A stretch of 64,000 nt of DNA from Rusavskia elegans (lineage: Eukaryota; Ascomycota; Lecanoromycetes; Teloschistales; Teloschistaceae), in NCBI GenBank assembly GCA_011316305.1, contig SAUG01000053.1, positions 372,001-436,000 of the forward strand, in the 5' to 3' direction. Within the stretch, counting starts at the first letter, position 1. Each line of letters begins with the position of its first letter. The position numbers and the translations under genes were made by a program. Of this stretch, positions 34,610-46,120 are shown in pieces. The notes under the pieces were generated by a model. The model made no database searches. It saw nothing but the letters and a program-made list of their open reading frames with translations, and had not been told where the DNA came from.

Positions 34610-37109
34610 TCATCGTTCCACCTTCTGCCACCCATTCAACCAAGTCATTATTCCGACACCAATCAGCACCACCCCGACCATACTGACGTACGGCGCGCTC
34701 TGCAGTGCTACGTCCCTCCCGCCTCCATCTCCGCTCGGAGCTGTACTGATTGCGGATTGCAGAGCCGCAGCCATGCTTCGCTCCAAGGCTTGTAGATTCG
34801 ATGAGGGGCTTCTATCGGCTGTCGTATCAGAGGAAACGATGGTACCGTTCGGCTGCTTGAGGTTCTTGAGAGAAGATGACGAGGATGAAGGGGACGGGGA
34901 CGAGGACGTGCCATTCCATAAGCCGCTCGTGCTGCTTTTGGGTGAACCTGTGGCGTAAGCAGATGCATCGGCCACGTCCTTGCCAACTGTGCGTTTAAAA
35001 GGATGGAGAATGCTGCCATTGCCCATGGAATGTTCCTTTCGGGCAGCATCGGCTCGGATCTGCTCAATCATCTCCGCCAGGCTGGTCCGCTCCGCTTCTG
35101 CGCCTTCGGCCCGTCGTTTGTAGCTCTCCATCTGAGCTTTCATTTGACCCATATCCTGAACCATTTGATCGAGTCTCTCCTGAAGCCGAGTCGTCGACGC
35201 ATCTACATTCTTGGTTTGACGGTGTATTTCGTCTGGGCTCTGGGAGGCCGTGAGGGTAGTGATGGAATCGTCGTCACTTGAAAGAGAGCCAATATCTGAC
35301 GCGTGTTCTTGACTGGTGTGATCCGACGATTCAGCAGTGGACCTTAGAGCATCATGCTCTGGGGTGCGAACTTCCCGGCCGTCTTCAGGAACCTGTTGGC
35401 TTGTTATTAAACGTCGGGCGCGCTCCTCCGCACTTTCCCGGGCTTTCCTTTCTCGCTTCAGAAGCGTCTCAAGCTGCTTCACACGATCTCCCTGGGAATC
35501 TATCTCCTTCTTTGCAGTATTAAGGGCTTCAACGAGCGCTAGTATTTGACTCGACGGCGGTTCAGGCCTGGTTGGTGACATTGAGAAAGACTTGGGCCTT
35601 TCGGTTTCTGTTCTCCGGAGAGGAAAGTGGCTGGTAGATTCCGAATTCATAAAGCGAGCCGAATCTGGCTTCTCTGGTAACGGTTGCTGAGGGGGTGGAG
35701 CAGGAGGTTGAGAGAATGGTGACAGGACTTCCAAGTGAGTAGCTACCGGGGAAATACCGTTCGGTTGCCTAACATCCACGGATTCTTTCTTTATTGGCGA
35801 TTTCGGCATTGCTTCTCCCGGGGCCAGGGAAAGGAGGGTAGTGAAGAAATCGCTGGTCCGGTGAAGATCCTGAGATTGCTGCTTTGCCTGCTTCAATTCT
35901 GTCTGTGGGATCATTTTAGTCACCTGGTTTCTACAAATCAAAGGTCGATACTCCACTTACTGTCAACCGTTTCACCACGTGCTCGATCGTTATAGGGTTC
36001 ATCCAAAGATTCATTTGTCTTTGCGCCATGCCATTTGGACCCCCGTTGCCCATGCTTGAGGGACCCGTCATTCGCCCGTTACTCCCAATTGACGGTTGAC
36101 TTGCTCCGCGGCCGCGTAATTGTTGTATTCCGTGACCCATCGATTGACCTATCCCGCTGCTCGGATCGATGTCGCCGAAGTTGAGGTCCAACACACTTGT
36201 TCCGGTTGCGTAGACACCAGCGTGTTCAACCTTGGCTGATACTTTGTGATGTACGATGCTCTTCTGATCCTCGCTGACAATGTCGATGCCAAGTTCTAGA
36301 GTATCCTGCTCCCTCAACTCGTGAGGCTCAGAATCACGATTCTCAGGTGAAAGCCTGACACCATTGACAAAAGTGCCGTTGGACGACTTGACATCGCGGA
36401 TCCAGACCTTGCCATTTCGATCGGCCCAAATTTCGGCATGTTGTCTTGAAAGTACTTTGGAGTCGAAAAATCCATTGCTTGTGGTAGGTACCGTTTTCGC
36501 GTTGGTTTGTCTACCAATCCTAAGGACATCTGGAAAGAACGGTACATTGATTTGTTTCCGTTCAAAAGTCCCTGTCAGGGGTTGCAAGGCAAGGACAGCT
36601 GGGGCGTCTGTTTGAGCTGACGACTGGTCTATTCGGCTTCCGTTCTGTTGCTGCTGTGAACTCGAGCGGATTTGAGAGGGTAATATTGGGGAAGGTTGGT
36701 GCATGGTGGACATTGTCGACGCTGCAGATTGGCCAGATGAAGGTGTTGGAACGGGTGCAGGTTGGCCGTTTGATAGACCTGCGACAGGCTCGGCCTTTGA
36801 CGAAGGCCACAGACCTCTTTGAGGTTTCTTTCTTATAGCTCCAGCGGCCTGCTCACCATTGGTGATGGGGATCTCGCCGTTTGGTTGTGGCGGAGGTACC
36901 GGGATGGTGAATGTTGTTGTAGAGGAGGAAAAGGAAGGCGCGGTCGAAGATGTGGAAGATGAGGAGTTGGTTCTCTGTGCATTCCTACGAGGCATGAACA
37001 TGCGGGTGACGTCGTCAGCATTCATAGAATGCAGTCCTCCTTGTCCGGCATCACCAGGGTTCCACTGAGAGTGAGGTTGAACACTGGACGGAGACACGAC
37101 AGCCGTCAT
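34610..37109 (-). CDS. FHA-domain, tail-anchored STRIPAK subunit (PRO45/HAM-4/SLMAP-like), 813 aa
   Basis: CDS is complement(join(34610..35902,35961..37109)); the 58-bp intron has a TGACTAA branch point and joins HVVKRLT to TELKQAKQQSQDLHRTSDFF. Order of parts: a disordered Ser/Pro/Gln-rich N-terminus (1-180); an FHA domain at about 190-290 (LRIGRQTNAKTVPTTSNGFF, SRQHAEIWADRNGKVWIRDV, SSNGTFVNGVRLS), with the SRQH and SSNGT phosphothreonine-binding motifs intact; coiled coils around 500-700; and one hydrophobic helix at the extreme C-terminus (YVSMVGVVLIGVGIMTWLNG, about 788-807). The order FHA, coiled coil, tail anchor is that of SLMAP and of Sordaria PRO45 and Neurospora HAM-4, needed for hyphal fusion and fruiting-body development at ER, nuclear envelope and mitochondria. 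Confidence 0.87.
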
Positions 37110-37702
37110 GGGTGGAGAGACCTATGGTCGGACGACACTTCTGTGATGATTGCTGCTCCCTACGATATGACGGTCGTCCTTTCTGTAATGATGGATGTAG
37201 GATCCCCACGAAAGTGAAACAAGCGCCTCCCACGTCGGTAATGTGCGTTGAAGGAATAGCGATCCACACTGTTGCCACTCATCGAGCTGATCCGTAGACG
37301 AGTCAGAATATCAGATGAGCCAGGGAAAGGCAACTGGGGGCCGGGATTATTCTGTGCAATACCGCCGAAGTTGGAAGTCGACAAGCGGTATGTGGTCGAA
37401 GGAGGTCCGCAGAGGTGGCAACCAGGCGTGTTTCATCCAGGGGGATATAGCCAAACTCACCCTGAGGCAGCGAACGTTAGTTGGGCTACTGTCGAGATGA
37501 TCGCGTGGTAAGAGATGCAGGTCCGGTTTCTTGGATAGACGAGGGGTAAATGAAAAGTCCGCTGTTTTGTCCTCATTATTAGACGCGCAGTGGAGGGCTC
37601 TTTCGATTGGTTCCACTCCAGCGGCAATTGCCGTGTCTAGCGCCCTTTGGTCTCCAACTCCAAGGTCGAACGGAGTAAAAGCGAACTCACAAAGCAGGCA
37701 AG
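37110..37702. promoter_or_regulatory. Divergent promoter region
   Basis: 593 bp between the starts of the FHA-domain gene (minus) and MGR2 (plus). Open frames here are not domain-like. No site assigned. Confidence 0.45.
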
Positions 37703-38320
37703 ATGCCGCCAATGCCATCCAGCTCCCAAGGTGGAGGAGGTATGCGAGGTCCATCCACTTTCGACAAGTGTAGGTAGCGACGGAGATGGTCCCTGATATT
37801 CAATGGGACCCCAATCCGATTGTCTGAAGACGGTAGCTGATGCCGCCACAGGGAAGATGGGGGCAATGCTGGGAGGGTGTGAGTGATCCTGGCAAGATTA
37901 CAGAGGCCGTTAGAGTACGAACTGCGCTGAACGAATCCCTAGCTGTTGGCTTGATCATGGGCTTCATACTCGGTGAGCCTTGCCGGTTTTGGGCGCACGC
38001 TGTAAAAAGAGAATCGCTAAACTACCACTCAAGGGGGATTCAACATCATGCGCTATGGCGCCGGGCACAACGGTGTGATGAGAACTTTGGGCCAATATAT
38101 GCTTGGATCTGGCGCAACCTTTGGGTAGGCTATCTCGCCTTGACCGTCTCGGCTGTTGTCCACATCGCTGACGGTGACTGCTAGCTTTTTCATGTCTATA
38201 GGAAGTGTGATCAGGACAGAGGGAACGTCACCACATTCGGCTGCGGAATTTGCGAGAGCTAGGCGGCAACCCATCATCATGCCAAGGCAATATACAAGAA
38301 GGTCGGGTGACAATTCATGA
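37703..38320 (+). CDS. MGR2: MGR2-like TIM23 translocase subunit, 116 aa in five exons
   Basis: CDS is join(37703..37769,37852..37878,37943..37972,38034..38124,38185..38320). Exons 2 and 3 are only 27 and 30 nt. The product reads PSTFDKWKMGAMLGGSVGLI, then MGFILGGFNIMRYGAGHNGV, MRTLGQYMLGSGATFGFFMS and IGSVIRTEG, matching Mgr2/Romo1 proteins throughout. There are two membrane helices (about 28-48 and 60-81) with GxxxG-type glycines. Mgr2 sits in the mitochondrial inner membrane and controls lateral release of preproteins from TIM23. The C-terminal 30 residues (SAAEFARARRQPIIMPRQYT) are basic and extend beyond the conserved core. All four introns are GT..AG, 60-82 bp, and the exons sum to 351 nt. 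Confidence 0.88.
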
Positions 38321-38701
38321 TATCTGAAGTGTCTGGCTTTCCTTATTCGATCATCGTATATACTGAGCACATCCAAGACTCCAACTATCCCTCGAGTGTG
38401 GCATATTTACGACAATTCAACTGTCATGCAGCTGCTTGACAACGCAAAACCACGCAGGTCAAACACCACAAAGTCCATGATCAGGAAGTTATAATTACAT
38501 GCTGCCTCATAAGGAGCAAAGCGTGTACTACAAAAATAACGATACCTCAACACCAATATGTCCGCAGGCTGGAAGGCTTCATAGCTCATCCCATCTACTG
38601 TCGACTCCAAACACCCCAACCAAGAACCCACCCCTATAGTGATGTGTATGAACAAAAAACGATGCTGATTGACGGATGACTGAACGATGACTATCGACGC
38701 T
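38321..38701. other. Convergent 3' region
   Basis: Between the 3' ends of MGR2 and RHO3. Nothing else recognised. Confidence 0.5.
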
Positions 38702-39730
38702 TCACATGACGGAACAATTACCACCGCTGTTGGACGTCCCCGTCTTGACTGAGAGAGCTACCCGCGCGGCCTCGGTGAAAGCTTCATTCACACCTCGGTT
38801 TCGTTTCGCAGAGCACTCTGTAGGAGAGATCAGCAGCTGGTGATTTGATATATTGCAGAAGGAGATGATTGCTTGTACCTAGGTACCGAAGCGCCTGTAT
38901 CCTCCGTGCGACCTCGAGGCCTTCCTTGTAGTCGATCATGTCCGGCTCTTTACGCGGTTGCGAGTCGTCTGTATCTACAGTGTTTTCATGGTCGTCGGAT
39001 AATGCCCGCAGATCGCATTTCAATGCCACCAAAACCAGTTTGACGCCTTGGCAGTTCTCTGCGATTTCTCCCACCCATTTAGATTCGACGTTTTCGAGCG
39101 AATCTTTCGAATCAACCTGAATTGCTCAGCATTGCGTGATAGGACGGCGGATTGAGGACTGACGCTGAAACAGAGCATGATCGTGTGGGTATCGTCGTAA
39201 GATAGCGACCGTAACCGGTCGAATTCTTCTTGTCCGGCGGTATCCCATAGTGACAACTCGAGATGTACGCCGTCCACGAATATGTCTTCTCAGCTGATTA
39301 GCCTCCGACGTTGGTATTGCGGTCGATGATCTCACCATGGACGTAGTTCTCTGATCGTGATTAGCGATGCGCCTTGATGAATTGAGACATGCGCGGCTTA
39401 CCGAAGACAGTAGGCTCGCTGATGGGGAGCAAGGTATGGCGTCAACCGCATTCTCGATGATTCGAAACACTCAATGTGGAGTGAAGCATACTATACTGTG
39501 GGGAAGTATCTAGTCGCGACGTGGGCTTAGCATGTGGAGGTTCACCTCATGCATTGAGGAGCATGGCTTACCCTCTCGTGAATACGTTCAACAGCGACGT
39601 CTTCCCGCATGCGCCGTCCCCCCTACCAGACATGAACCATCAGCGTGTTACAATCCACTCGCAAAGATGGATCGGAATACAATAGCACCAACTTGCGCGT
39701 GACGGTTCTTCCGCCTCCGCATAAACCCAT
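38702..39730 (-). CDS. RHO3: RHO3 small GTPase, 208 aa in eight exons
   Basis: CDS is complement(join(38702..38817,38879..39116,39164..39285,39336..39350,39402..39418,39492..39509,39572..39622,39681..39730)). All seven introns have GT..AG ends (47-82 bp); exons sum to 627 nt. The P-loop is GDGACGKTS (18-26), the effector region GYFPTVYEPTVFENYVHD (34-51), the switch II block [20 protein letters not shown] (from 63), then VALKCDL and [19 protein letters not shown], and the prenylation CaaX box CSVM (205-208) is intact. The block [20 protein letters not shown] and the overall match identify Rho3, which directs polarised exocytosis and actin at hyphal tips. The effector loop is encoded by three successive micro-exons of 18, 17 and 15 nt. 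Confidence 0.92.
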
Positions 39731-40148
39731 CAAGGCGTTGATATGTACTGGTGCAGACGTGCGAGCGATGGTACTCCCACACGAATAAGACCAGATTATA
39801 AGGACTGTGAAGAGTCTAGGAATAATGATGTGGTCAAACAGGGCATCGCGAGACTCGACTTGCCATCAACCCAAAGTAGAAGCGACTAATCTACTTCGGT
39901 GTGATCGGCTTAATATCGACAGCAGGGTTGCAGAACGGTACTCTGGGGACTTCACGTGGTGTGAAGCATTGCGTACTGACAAAAAAGTGGAACACGGGGC
40001 TCTAGAGCAAGGAGTAAGTACGTATATAAGCAGATGTTGGTGCTACAGTGGTTAATATTTCTAGCAGCACATTTAATACACTTATCGAAGCACATCAAGA
40101 CTCTTCATTCTTCGAACGAACACTCTTGTGATCATGATATCTCAATCG
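39731..40148. other. Promoter of RHO3 and 3' end of CWC25
   Basis: 418 bp between two minus-strand genes. No site assigned. Confidence 0.45.
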
Positions 40149-41345
40149 TCAATCATCGTCTCCTCCTTCTCTTCCTAAACCCTGCCTCCCTCTCCTCATC
40201 CTTTCGCCAATGTCTAGCTCACCTGCTTTGCGATTCAATCCGGATACAAATTCGCCTCTCCCACCATATTTCGCAGACCGGGCACGAGCAAGCTCATCGG
40301 CTTTCCGTTCCTCGTTCTCCTTTTCTGCGATTGCAGCAATACGCTTTTCACGGTCCTGATCCAATTCAGTGGCGTTTATCTGCATGGCTGCAAGTTTGGC
40401 TGCTCGATCATCGGATCTTCGTACTGGGGATGGAGACGACCGTCGGACAGGATTGTGCCAGCTTTTACTTGCTTTGAGTTTATGGTTACCGTTGACAGCA
40501 TGTGGGGTGGGCGGCTTTCGGACGGACGCCGGCGATCCACGCCGATGGTATGGGAAAGGAGACCGCCGTTCGTAAGACGCATCAGAACGTCTTCGGCGAT
40601 ATGGTGGTGGGGATATGCTTCTACGTCTATATGGGGACGGCGATCTTCGGCGGAAGGGGGACGGTGATCTTGAGTAGGACGAGGAAACCGATCTCCGTCG
40701 GTAATCGTGTCTGCTTCTTCGACCAGATTGGTCTTGGTCTTCTGTGCGTCTCCGTTTGTGGCTATGGCGTTCCTCGGGCTCCCGTTCGTCGCGATGACGG
40801 TGCTTCCGGGGCTTTCGTTCCTTCGTCGTACTAGCGATATCCCCTCCTGCTGCTTTGAGGAGCAGTCTCCTTTTCACGGGATCATTCATCAAGGCCTCGT
40901 AAGCCGCTTGTTCCTGCTTCTTGATCGCGAGCATAGGGTCCTCACGGATCTTGGATGCCGTATCCCGCACAGTATTGGCTTTCTGTAGTGCCATGAATGA
41001 TTCTTGTGATGCTTCCTTTTCCAGCTTTTGATTCTCGGTTCCCTTGAGCAAGCCATCGATTCGACGCTTGCCCAGTAGATAACCCTCCATCTCTTCGGTG
41101 GTACCAGTTTGTCCAGCAGAAGGCCCGGCGTACATCCAGTCAACTCTGTTCAAGCGCTTCTTGCCGCCAGCAGCCTCTTGCATTTCCTGGAGCTCCTGTA
41201 TCTGCCGCTCTTCCTGTCTTTCTTTCATCATCTGCTCGATTCGTTTGCGCTCGTCGAGTGCTTTTTTCTCTTCCTCCCACACCCGTCGCTGATTGGTCAT
41301 GAGCACTGGGTGCCATGATTTCTTCAAGTTCAGATCTCCACCCAT
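40149..41345 (-). CDS. CWC25: Pre-mRNA-splicing factor CWC25, 398 aa
   Basis: Single exon. The N-terminal CIR-type domain (GGDLNLKKSWHPVLMTNQRR, VWEEEKKALDERKRIEQM) and the following LNRVDWMYAGPSAG motif are diagnostic of Cwc25, the spliceosomal protein that joins after Prp2 and promotes the first transesterification. Residues 180-290 are an Arg/Ser/His-rich RS-like region (RRRSVSSSYSRSPSPFRRRS). The C-terminus has a conserved basic helix (DREKRIAAIAEKENEERKAD) and ends FVSGLNRKAGELDIGERMRR plus a short acidic tail. Complete at both ends; nuclear. Confidence 0.93.
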   Translation of the reverse strand: MGGDLNLKKSWHPVLMTNQRRVWEEEKKALDERKRIEQMMKERQEERQIQELQEMQEAAGGKKRLNRVDWMYAGPSAGQTGTTEEMEGYLLGKRRIDGLLKGTENQKLEKEASQESFMALQKANTVRDTASKIREDPMLAIKKQEQAAYEALMNDPVKRRLLLKAAGGDIASTTKERKPRKHRHRDEREPEERHSHKRRRTEDQDQSGRRSRHDYRRRSVSSSYSRSPSPFRRRSPSPYRRRSISPPPYRRRRSDASYERRSPFPYHRRGSPASVRKPPTPHAVNGNHKLKASKSWHNPVRRSSPSPVRRSDDRAAKLAAMQINATELDQDREKRIAAIAEKENEERKADELARARSAKYGGRGEFVSGLNRKAGELDIGERMRRGRQGLGREGGDDD

Positions 41346-41748
41346 CTTTGCGATCTGCTATATTCAGAAGTGTTTCAAGTAAAGTCGTGGCGACTTTGAA
41401 GTTCCAACAAGCAATCAAAGACAGCCCGTTACCTCGGTGATTACCTTGGTGATCACAGAGTCGACCGGGCCGGGGGTGAAGCAGGCAGTTTATCTTGGTG
41501 TTCAAACGACACTACGCTACCCGGATTTGTCTAGGCCCAAATTCGGTAAAAGTGGGGAATCTCGGCCTTCACTTCGACCGTACGAAGGTCGTGAAGTTCC
41601 CTCATTAGTCTCTCGAATACACGACAAACCCACGGATCTGCTTTCGGAGAATAAGAGACAGAGCCTCTAGTTATCGCACTTGACTGTCTCGACTACCCTT
41701 TTTTTCACGTCAGATAGACCAACTTCCCGCTGAAACCTAAAGTCGACC
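41346..41748. promoter_or_regulatory. Bidirectional promoter CWC25/CSN2
   Basis: 403 bp between divergent starts. A palindrome-like GGTGATTACCTTGGTGATCAC lies near 41430-41455. No site assigned. Confidence 0.4.
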
Positions 41749-43461
41749 ATGTCGGACGACGACGATGATTTCATGCAGGAGTCTGACAACGAGGAATACG
41801 AGTTTGAGTATGAAGACGACGATGAGCAAGAGGGCGGTGATGTCGGCATCGAGAACAAATACTACAACGCCAAACAAATGAAGGCAGACAACCCAGAAGA
41901 GGCTATCGATGAGTTCTTGGGCATACCTGCTATGGAGCCAGAGAAGGGGGATTGGTAGGTCTTGACCGAGGTTAAGTTCTTACACATGCTTACTCTACTT
42001 TCCAGGGGGTTCAAAGGTTTGAAGCAGGCTATCAAGCTGGAGTTCAAGCTTGAGCGATACGATAAAGTACGATATCTCACCAGCATCGTGATAGCAATGA
42101 TTAATCTAGAGCAGGCTGTCGAACATTACCGCGAGCTTTTGACTTACGTCAAGTCCGCTGTGACACGAAATTATTCAGAGAAATCCATCAACAACATGCT
42201 GGATTTTATCGAGAAGGGCTCCGACAACGAAAAGGCGTACCACTGCATGGAAAAGTTCTATTCGCTCACTCTTGAATCTTTCCAAAGCACAAACAACGAA
42301 AGATTATGGCTCAAAACCAATATCAAACTTGCCCGATTGTGGCTTGACAGGAGGCAGTACACGGAGCTTGTCAAGAAAGTTCGCGATCTTCACAAAGCTT
42401 GTCAGCGAGAGGATGGGACAGACGACCCAAGTAAGGGCACGTACGCTCTGGAGGTCTATGCCTTGGAGATCCAGATGTACGCTGATACAAGAAACAATAA
42501 GCGCCTCAAGGTTAGACCTGTTGATCCCAGTCAGGATTGAAATGCTCACTGTGTTCAGGCTTTATACAATCGTGCGTTGAAAGTTCGATCGGCCGTACCT
42601 CATCCTAAGATCATGGGTATCATACGTGAATGCGGCGGTAAGATGCACCTGAGCGAAGGTAGCTACGGTCGTTGGACAGTCCACATTCCTTGCTGAGATG
42701 CTGCAGAAAATTGGAAAGACGCCCAAATCGATTTCAATGAATCCTTCCGCAACTACGACGAGGCCGGATCTATTCAACGAATACAAGTGCTCAAGTACCT
42801 CGTGCTTACCACCATGTTGATGAAGTCCGAGATCAACCCGTTTGATTCCCAGGAAACGAAGCCGTACAAAAACGACAATAGAATATCCGCCATGACCGAT
42901 CTCGTGGATGCTTATCAGCGTGATGATATTCAGCGGTACGAATCCATTCTACAAAACAATAAAGACGTTCTGGCCGATCCATTCATCGCGGAAAACATCG
43001 ATGAGGTTACACGCAATATGCGGACCAAAGGTGTCCTTAAGCTGATTGCGCCGTATACGCGGTTCAATTTAGCCTTCGTGGCCGAGCAGTTGAAGATCTC
43101 GGTAGCGGAAGTGCAGGATATCGTAGGATTCCTAATTGTGGACAATAAGCTCCAAGCCAAGATAGACCAGGAGAAAGGGACGGTGGAGTTCGAAAGCAAC
43201 GAGGACATCGGACGCACGCAGTCGATGCAGCAATGGGTCTCGGCCATTGACTCTCTCTGGCAGACCATCTTAGACGAGGGCGAAGGGTTCAAAGGCGACG
43301 ATACACCGCCGCTTGGCGGCACCAGTACGTTCTCAGGATCACAGGGTGCAAGGTTGGACGGGATGGGCATGCCCGGACTGCGAGGAGGCGTGAACGGGGC
43401 GGGGAAAAGCAAAGGAGGCGTCAAAAAGGGCGGGTTACGAGGGCCGGGCAGCTTTAAGTGA
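41749..43461 (+). CDS. CSN2: COP9 signalosome subunit 2, 521 aa
   Basis: CDS is join(41749..41954,42006..42510,42559..42658,42707..43461); the three introns are 48-51 bp. The acidic N-terminus ([20 protein letters not shown]) followed by YEDDDEQ, then [20 protein letters not shown], is the CSN2 signature. TPR-like helical repeats follow (FEST region [40 protein letters not shown]), and the PCI domain occupies about 360-460 ([40 protein letters not shown]). The C-terminal 60 residues are Gly/Lys-rich and disordered, an extension beyond animal CSN2. CSN2 scaffolds cullin recognition in the deneddylating signalosome; in Aspergillus it is needed for light-dependent development. Confidence 0.95.
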
Positions 43462-44330
43462 AGTCCCGTCGGATCGGAGAATTTCCTGGATTCGGATGGG
43501 CGTCATCAGTCAATCGACATGGATTGAGATGCGCGGATGCCGGCAGAGGAACGAAAGAAAGCAGCAGCGGAAGGGGCCACGGGCCACGGACCAATTATAA
43601 CGTGCGCACATCAACAATGGAGTTGACGATGAGAGCCGGTCCACATTTCGATCCATTGTGACCGTCGGAAAGAAGGACAATAGCATGATTGGAAGTCGTC
43701 ATGTATATAATGCAGGGTCGGCAAACGAGCTGGGGTTTTGCCTTTTGGTGACCTGGGAGGTGGGAGCGGTTGAAGTGGAGTGACCCGTTTTTGAGGATAA
43801 ATGTCGCTGCTGTGTGGATCCAAGTTGCAGTGCAGGTATCGGTCATGCATGAACGAAGGCGAGTGGTGGTCGCTAGCCAATTCTCAGTGCAGGAGTAGCC
43901 TCATCACCGCACATGGAAGGCTGTATCATCTGTATCATATCTCAATGTTCGAGTGGTTACTCTTTTCCCAGCTCCACCCTGGTCTCAATTGTTGGGCTGT
44001 AGAGGCTGGCAGACGCACCCAATCGCCGAGGCAGATGTCTCGCTTCCATTACCCTTGCTGCCATGCTGTCTCGTTGGATTGCATGAGAGCATTCGGCTCG
44101 TGCCCATGATTGGAACAAGTTGGTGCGGCTGCTATCCCCCACACTTTCATCTAAACAGAGGCAAAAACAAGCTTAAATGATTGGTATCTGTAAAGCGCTA
44201 AGAAATATTACCCTACGTAGCTTGACGTACTGAGAGAACTCTTTTAATTCTTTTCCATTTTGTTATGAGCCATTTGAGCTGCCTGGAACTCATGTGGAGC
44301 TCAATGGATGTGGAGGCACTGGCCGATAGT
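43462..44330. other. Gene-free flank before the AT-rich island
   Basis: 3' UTR of CSN2 plus normal-composition DNA. No gene found. GGCACTGGCCGATAGTGCC at about 44315-44333 is a short perfect inverted repeat (6-bp arms). Confidence 0.45.
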
Positions 44331-44460
44331 GCCGGCTGACTAATGCGCTGACTAAGCCCCATTAACCGCGGCTTATTAGCCCTGCGGGATTCGTTACCCG
44401 ATTAGGCCTAGCGCTCAGCCTTATTCGCTTATTAATAGAGGAGCTTTCCATTTATATAGA
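44331..44460. mobile_element. Possible unmutated terminal segment of a transposon at the island edge
   Basis: About 130 bp of GC-rich sequence (with GCTGACTAA twice, at about 44335 and 44348) lead abruptly into RIP-type AT-rich DNA at 44460. This resembles the GC-normal outer 48 bp of the 12898-16643 element. No partner end was found in the window, so this is an inference. Confidence 0.3.
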
Positions 44461-45354
44461 AATAACAAGCTATTATTATTATTTAATCGATCTATAATAA
44501 TTAATAGTAATAAAAAATATATTTATAGATATTATATAATATATTTTAACGTTTATAAATATTAATTTCCATTTATAAATACTAAAAATACTAGTAATAT
44601 TATCTATATTTTCGGAAATATTAATTATTTTAATATAATATATTTTATTAATATTATTTACTAATTGACTATTATATTTTATTAATTATATTAAATATAT
44701 TTAGATATAATAGAAATATAACGATTTATTATTTAGATTTCAATTAGTTAAAATATCGAACGAGTTATTTCTATTTTTTAATAATATTACTATCTTTTTC
44801 GGATATTAATTTATCGAATTTATAGATAAAACCGATACTAGATATACTGTTAACTAATACTAAAATATATAGAAATTATTTATTTTTATTTAATAAAATT
44901 ATATCGAATCTAGATTTTCTAAAACCGAAGTAAATAATATAATAGACGTTTAAAAAAAAAATATTTTTTCGACTACTATAATCGTCTAAATAATTTAATA
45001 AATAATTAAATAATAGAATAATAGTACGAACTATTATTAAAAGTTTTAAAAGAAATATAATTAAATTTCGAAACGATTTTATATATATATATAAACTATA
45101 GTAAATTATCGAATCTCTTTTAAAAAGAAAAAAAAAGAAAAATACGGTCGATAAACTTTTGTAAACTTTTTTATTTTATTTAAAACGAATAATATCCGGA
45201 AATTAAATATAGTATAAAATTTTGATACAATTTCTATTATAATATATATTTTTAAAAAGCTAGAAAACTAGAATATAATAGTTTAAAATCAAAATATAAT
45301 AACTTAAATAAAATTTAAATATTTTTATTATAAAAAGAAAAAAATACCTTTATC

Positions 45355-45514
45355 TAGACTGGCTATTTCGATTCAAAGTAGCGACTCGATTTGGCGATAA
45401 ACGTAGCTAACGCGTTAAAATTACTAGTTAAAATTAGTTTTCTTTCTAATACGATTAGAAACTCGGATCGGTTTTTTCGATCCGGATTCGAAATCCGATA
45501 AAACGGCCAGATTA
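45355..45514 (-). mobile_element. hAT-like MITE, 160 bp, copy A
   Basis: Ends TAGACTGGCT and GGCCAGATTA (inverted repeats), flanked by an 8-bp duplication CCTTTATC (45347-45354) / TCTTTACC (45515-45522) that differs only by C/T changes. Inverse orientation to copies B and C. Contains an internal hairpin (GATCGG, then CGATCC). Confidence 0.85.
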
Positions 45515-45660
45515 TCTTTACCGGAACTTTTTATAATCTTTTTAAAAATTAATAAATATTAAAAGTTCGTTATAGATAATATTAGCTACTTCTATTTTAT
45601 TTATAATAAAAAATCCGTTAAAACCGGATTTTAGATCGAATATATAGATTTAGTTAATTT

Positions 45661-46120
45661 GGTTTTAATTTTAATATCCGGTAAATCAATGGTTCGATAA
45701 ATAAATCAAGCGTTAATATATTAGTATTAAATAGATTAGCCGATTCGAATCGAATTTTCGTCGAATCGTCGAATATCCGATCCGATTTTAGTAATTCGAT
45801 TCGGATCCGATCCGACTATAAAATATATCTAATAAAGATAATATATTTAGATAATATATTTTTTCGAATTAGAATTTTTTTAACAAATATAAATAATTAA
45901 TTAGAATTTTTTTAGTAAATTCGTATAAAAATTATACTAGCTTTATATTTTTATATTAGAATTTAATAGTTTTAGCGGGTCGGATCGGATTACGTTTTAG
46001 TTTAATTCGATTCGAATCGAATCGGATTAACTAATCCGAGTTCGAAATCCGATTCGACGACCAGTCTAATATTAAATATACGGTAATAGAATTTATATTT
46101 CAGTTTAATTGATATAAATA
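45661..46120 (+). repeat. Repeat X, left copy, interrupted by a MITE
   Basis: 45661-45731 plus 46077-46120 together match the uninterrupted copy at 54004-54112. The gap is exactly the 337-bp MITE at 45732-46068 and one 8-bp target duplication. Nature of the 110-bp repeat unknown (solo LTR or small element). Confidence 0.75.
45732..46068 (+). mobile_element. Larger hAT-like MITE, 337 bp, copy 1
   Basis: Ends TAGATTAGCC and (reverse complement of the right end) TAGACTGGTC, which differ only by transitions and match the 160-bp family's ends. Target duplication GTATTAAA (45724-45731) / ATATTAAA (46069-46076). The paralogous empty site at 54061-54068 reads GTATTGAA. The interior is rich in GATTCGAATCG palindromes. 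Confidence 0.8.
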
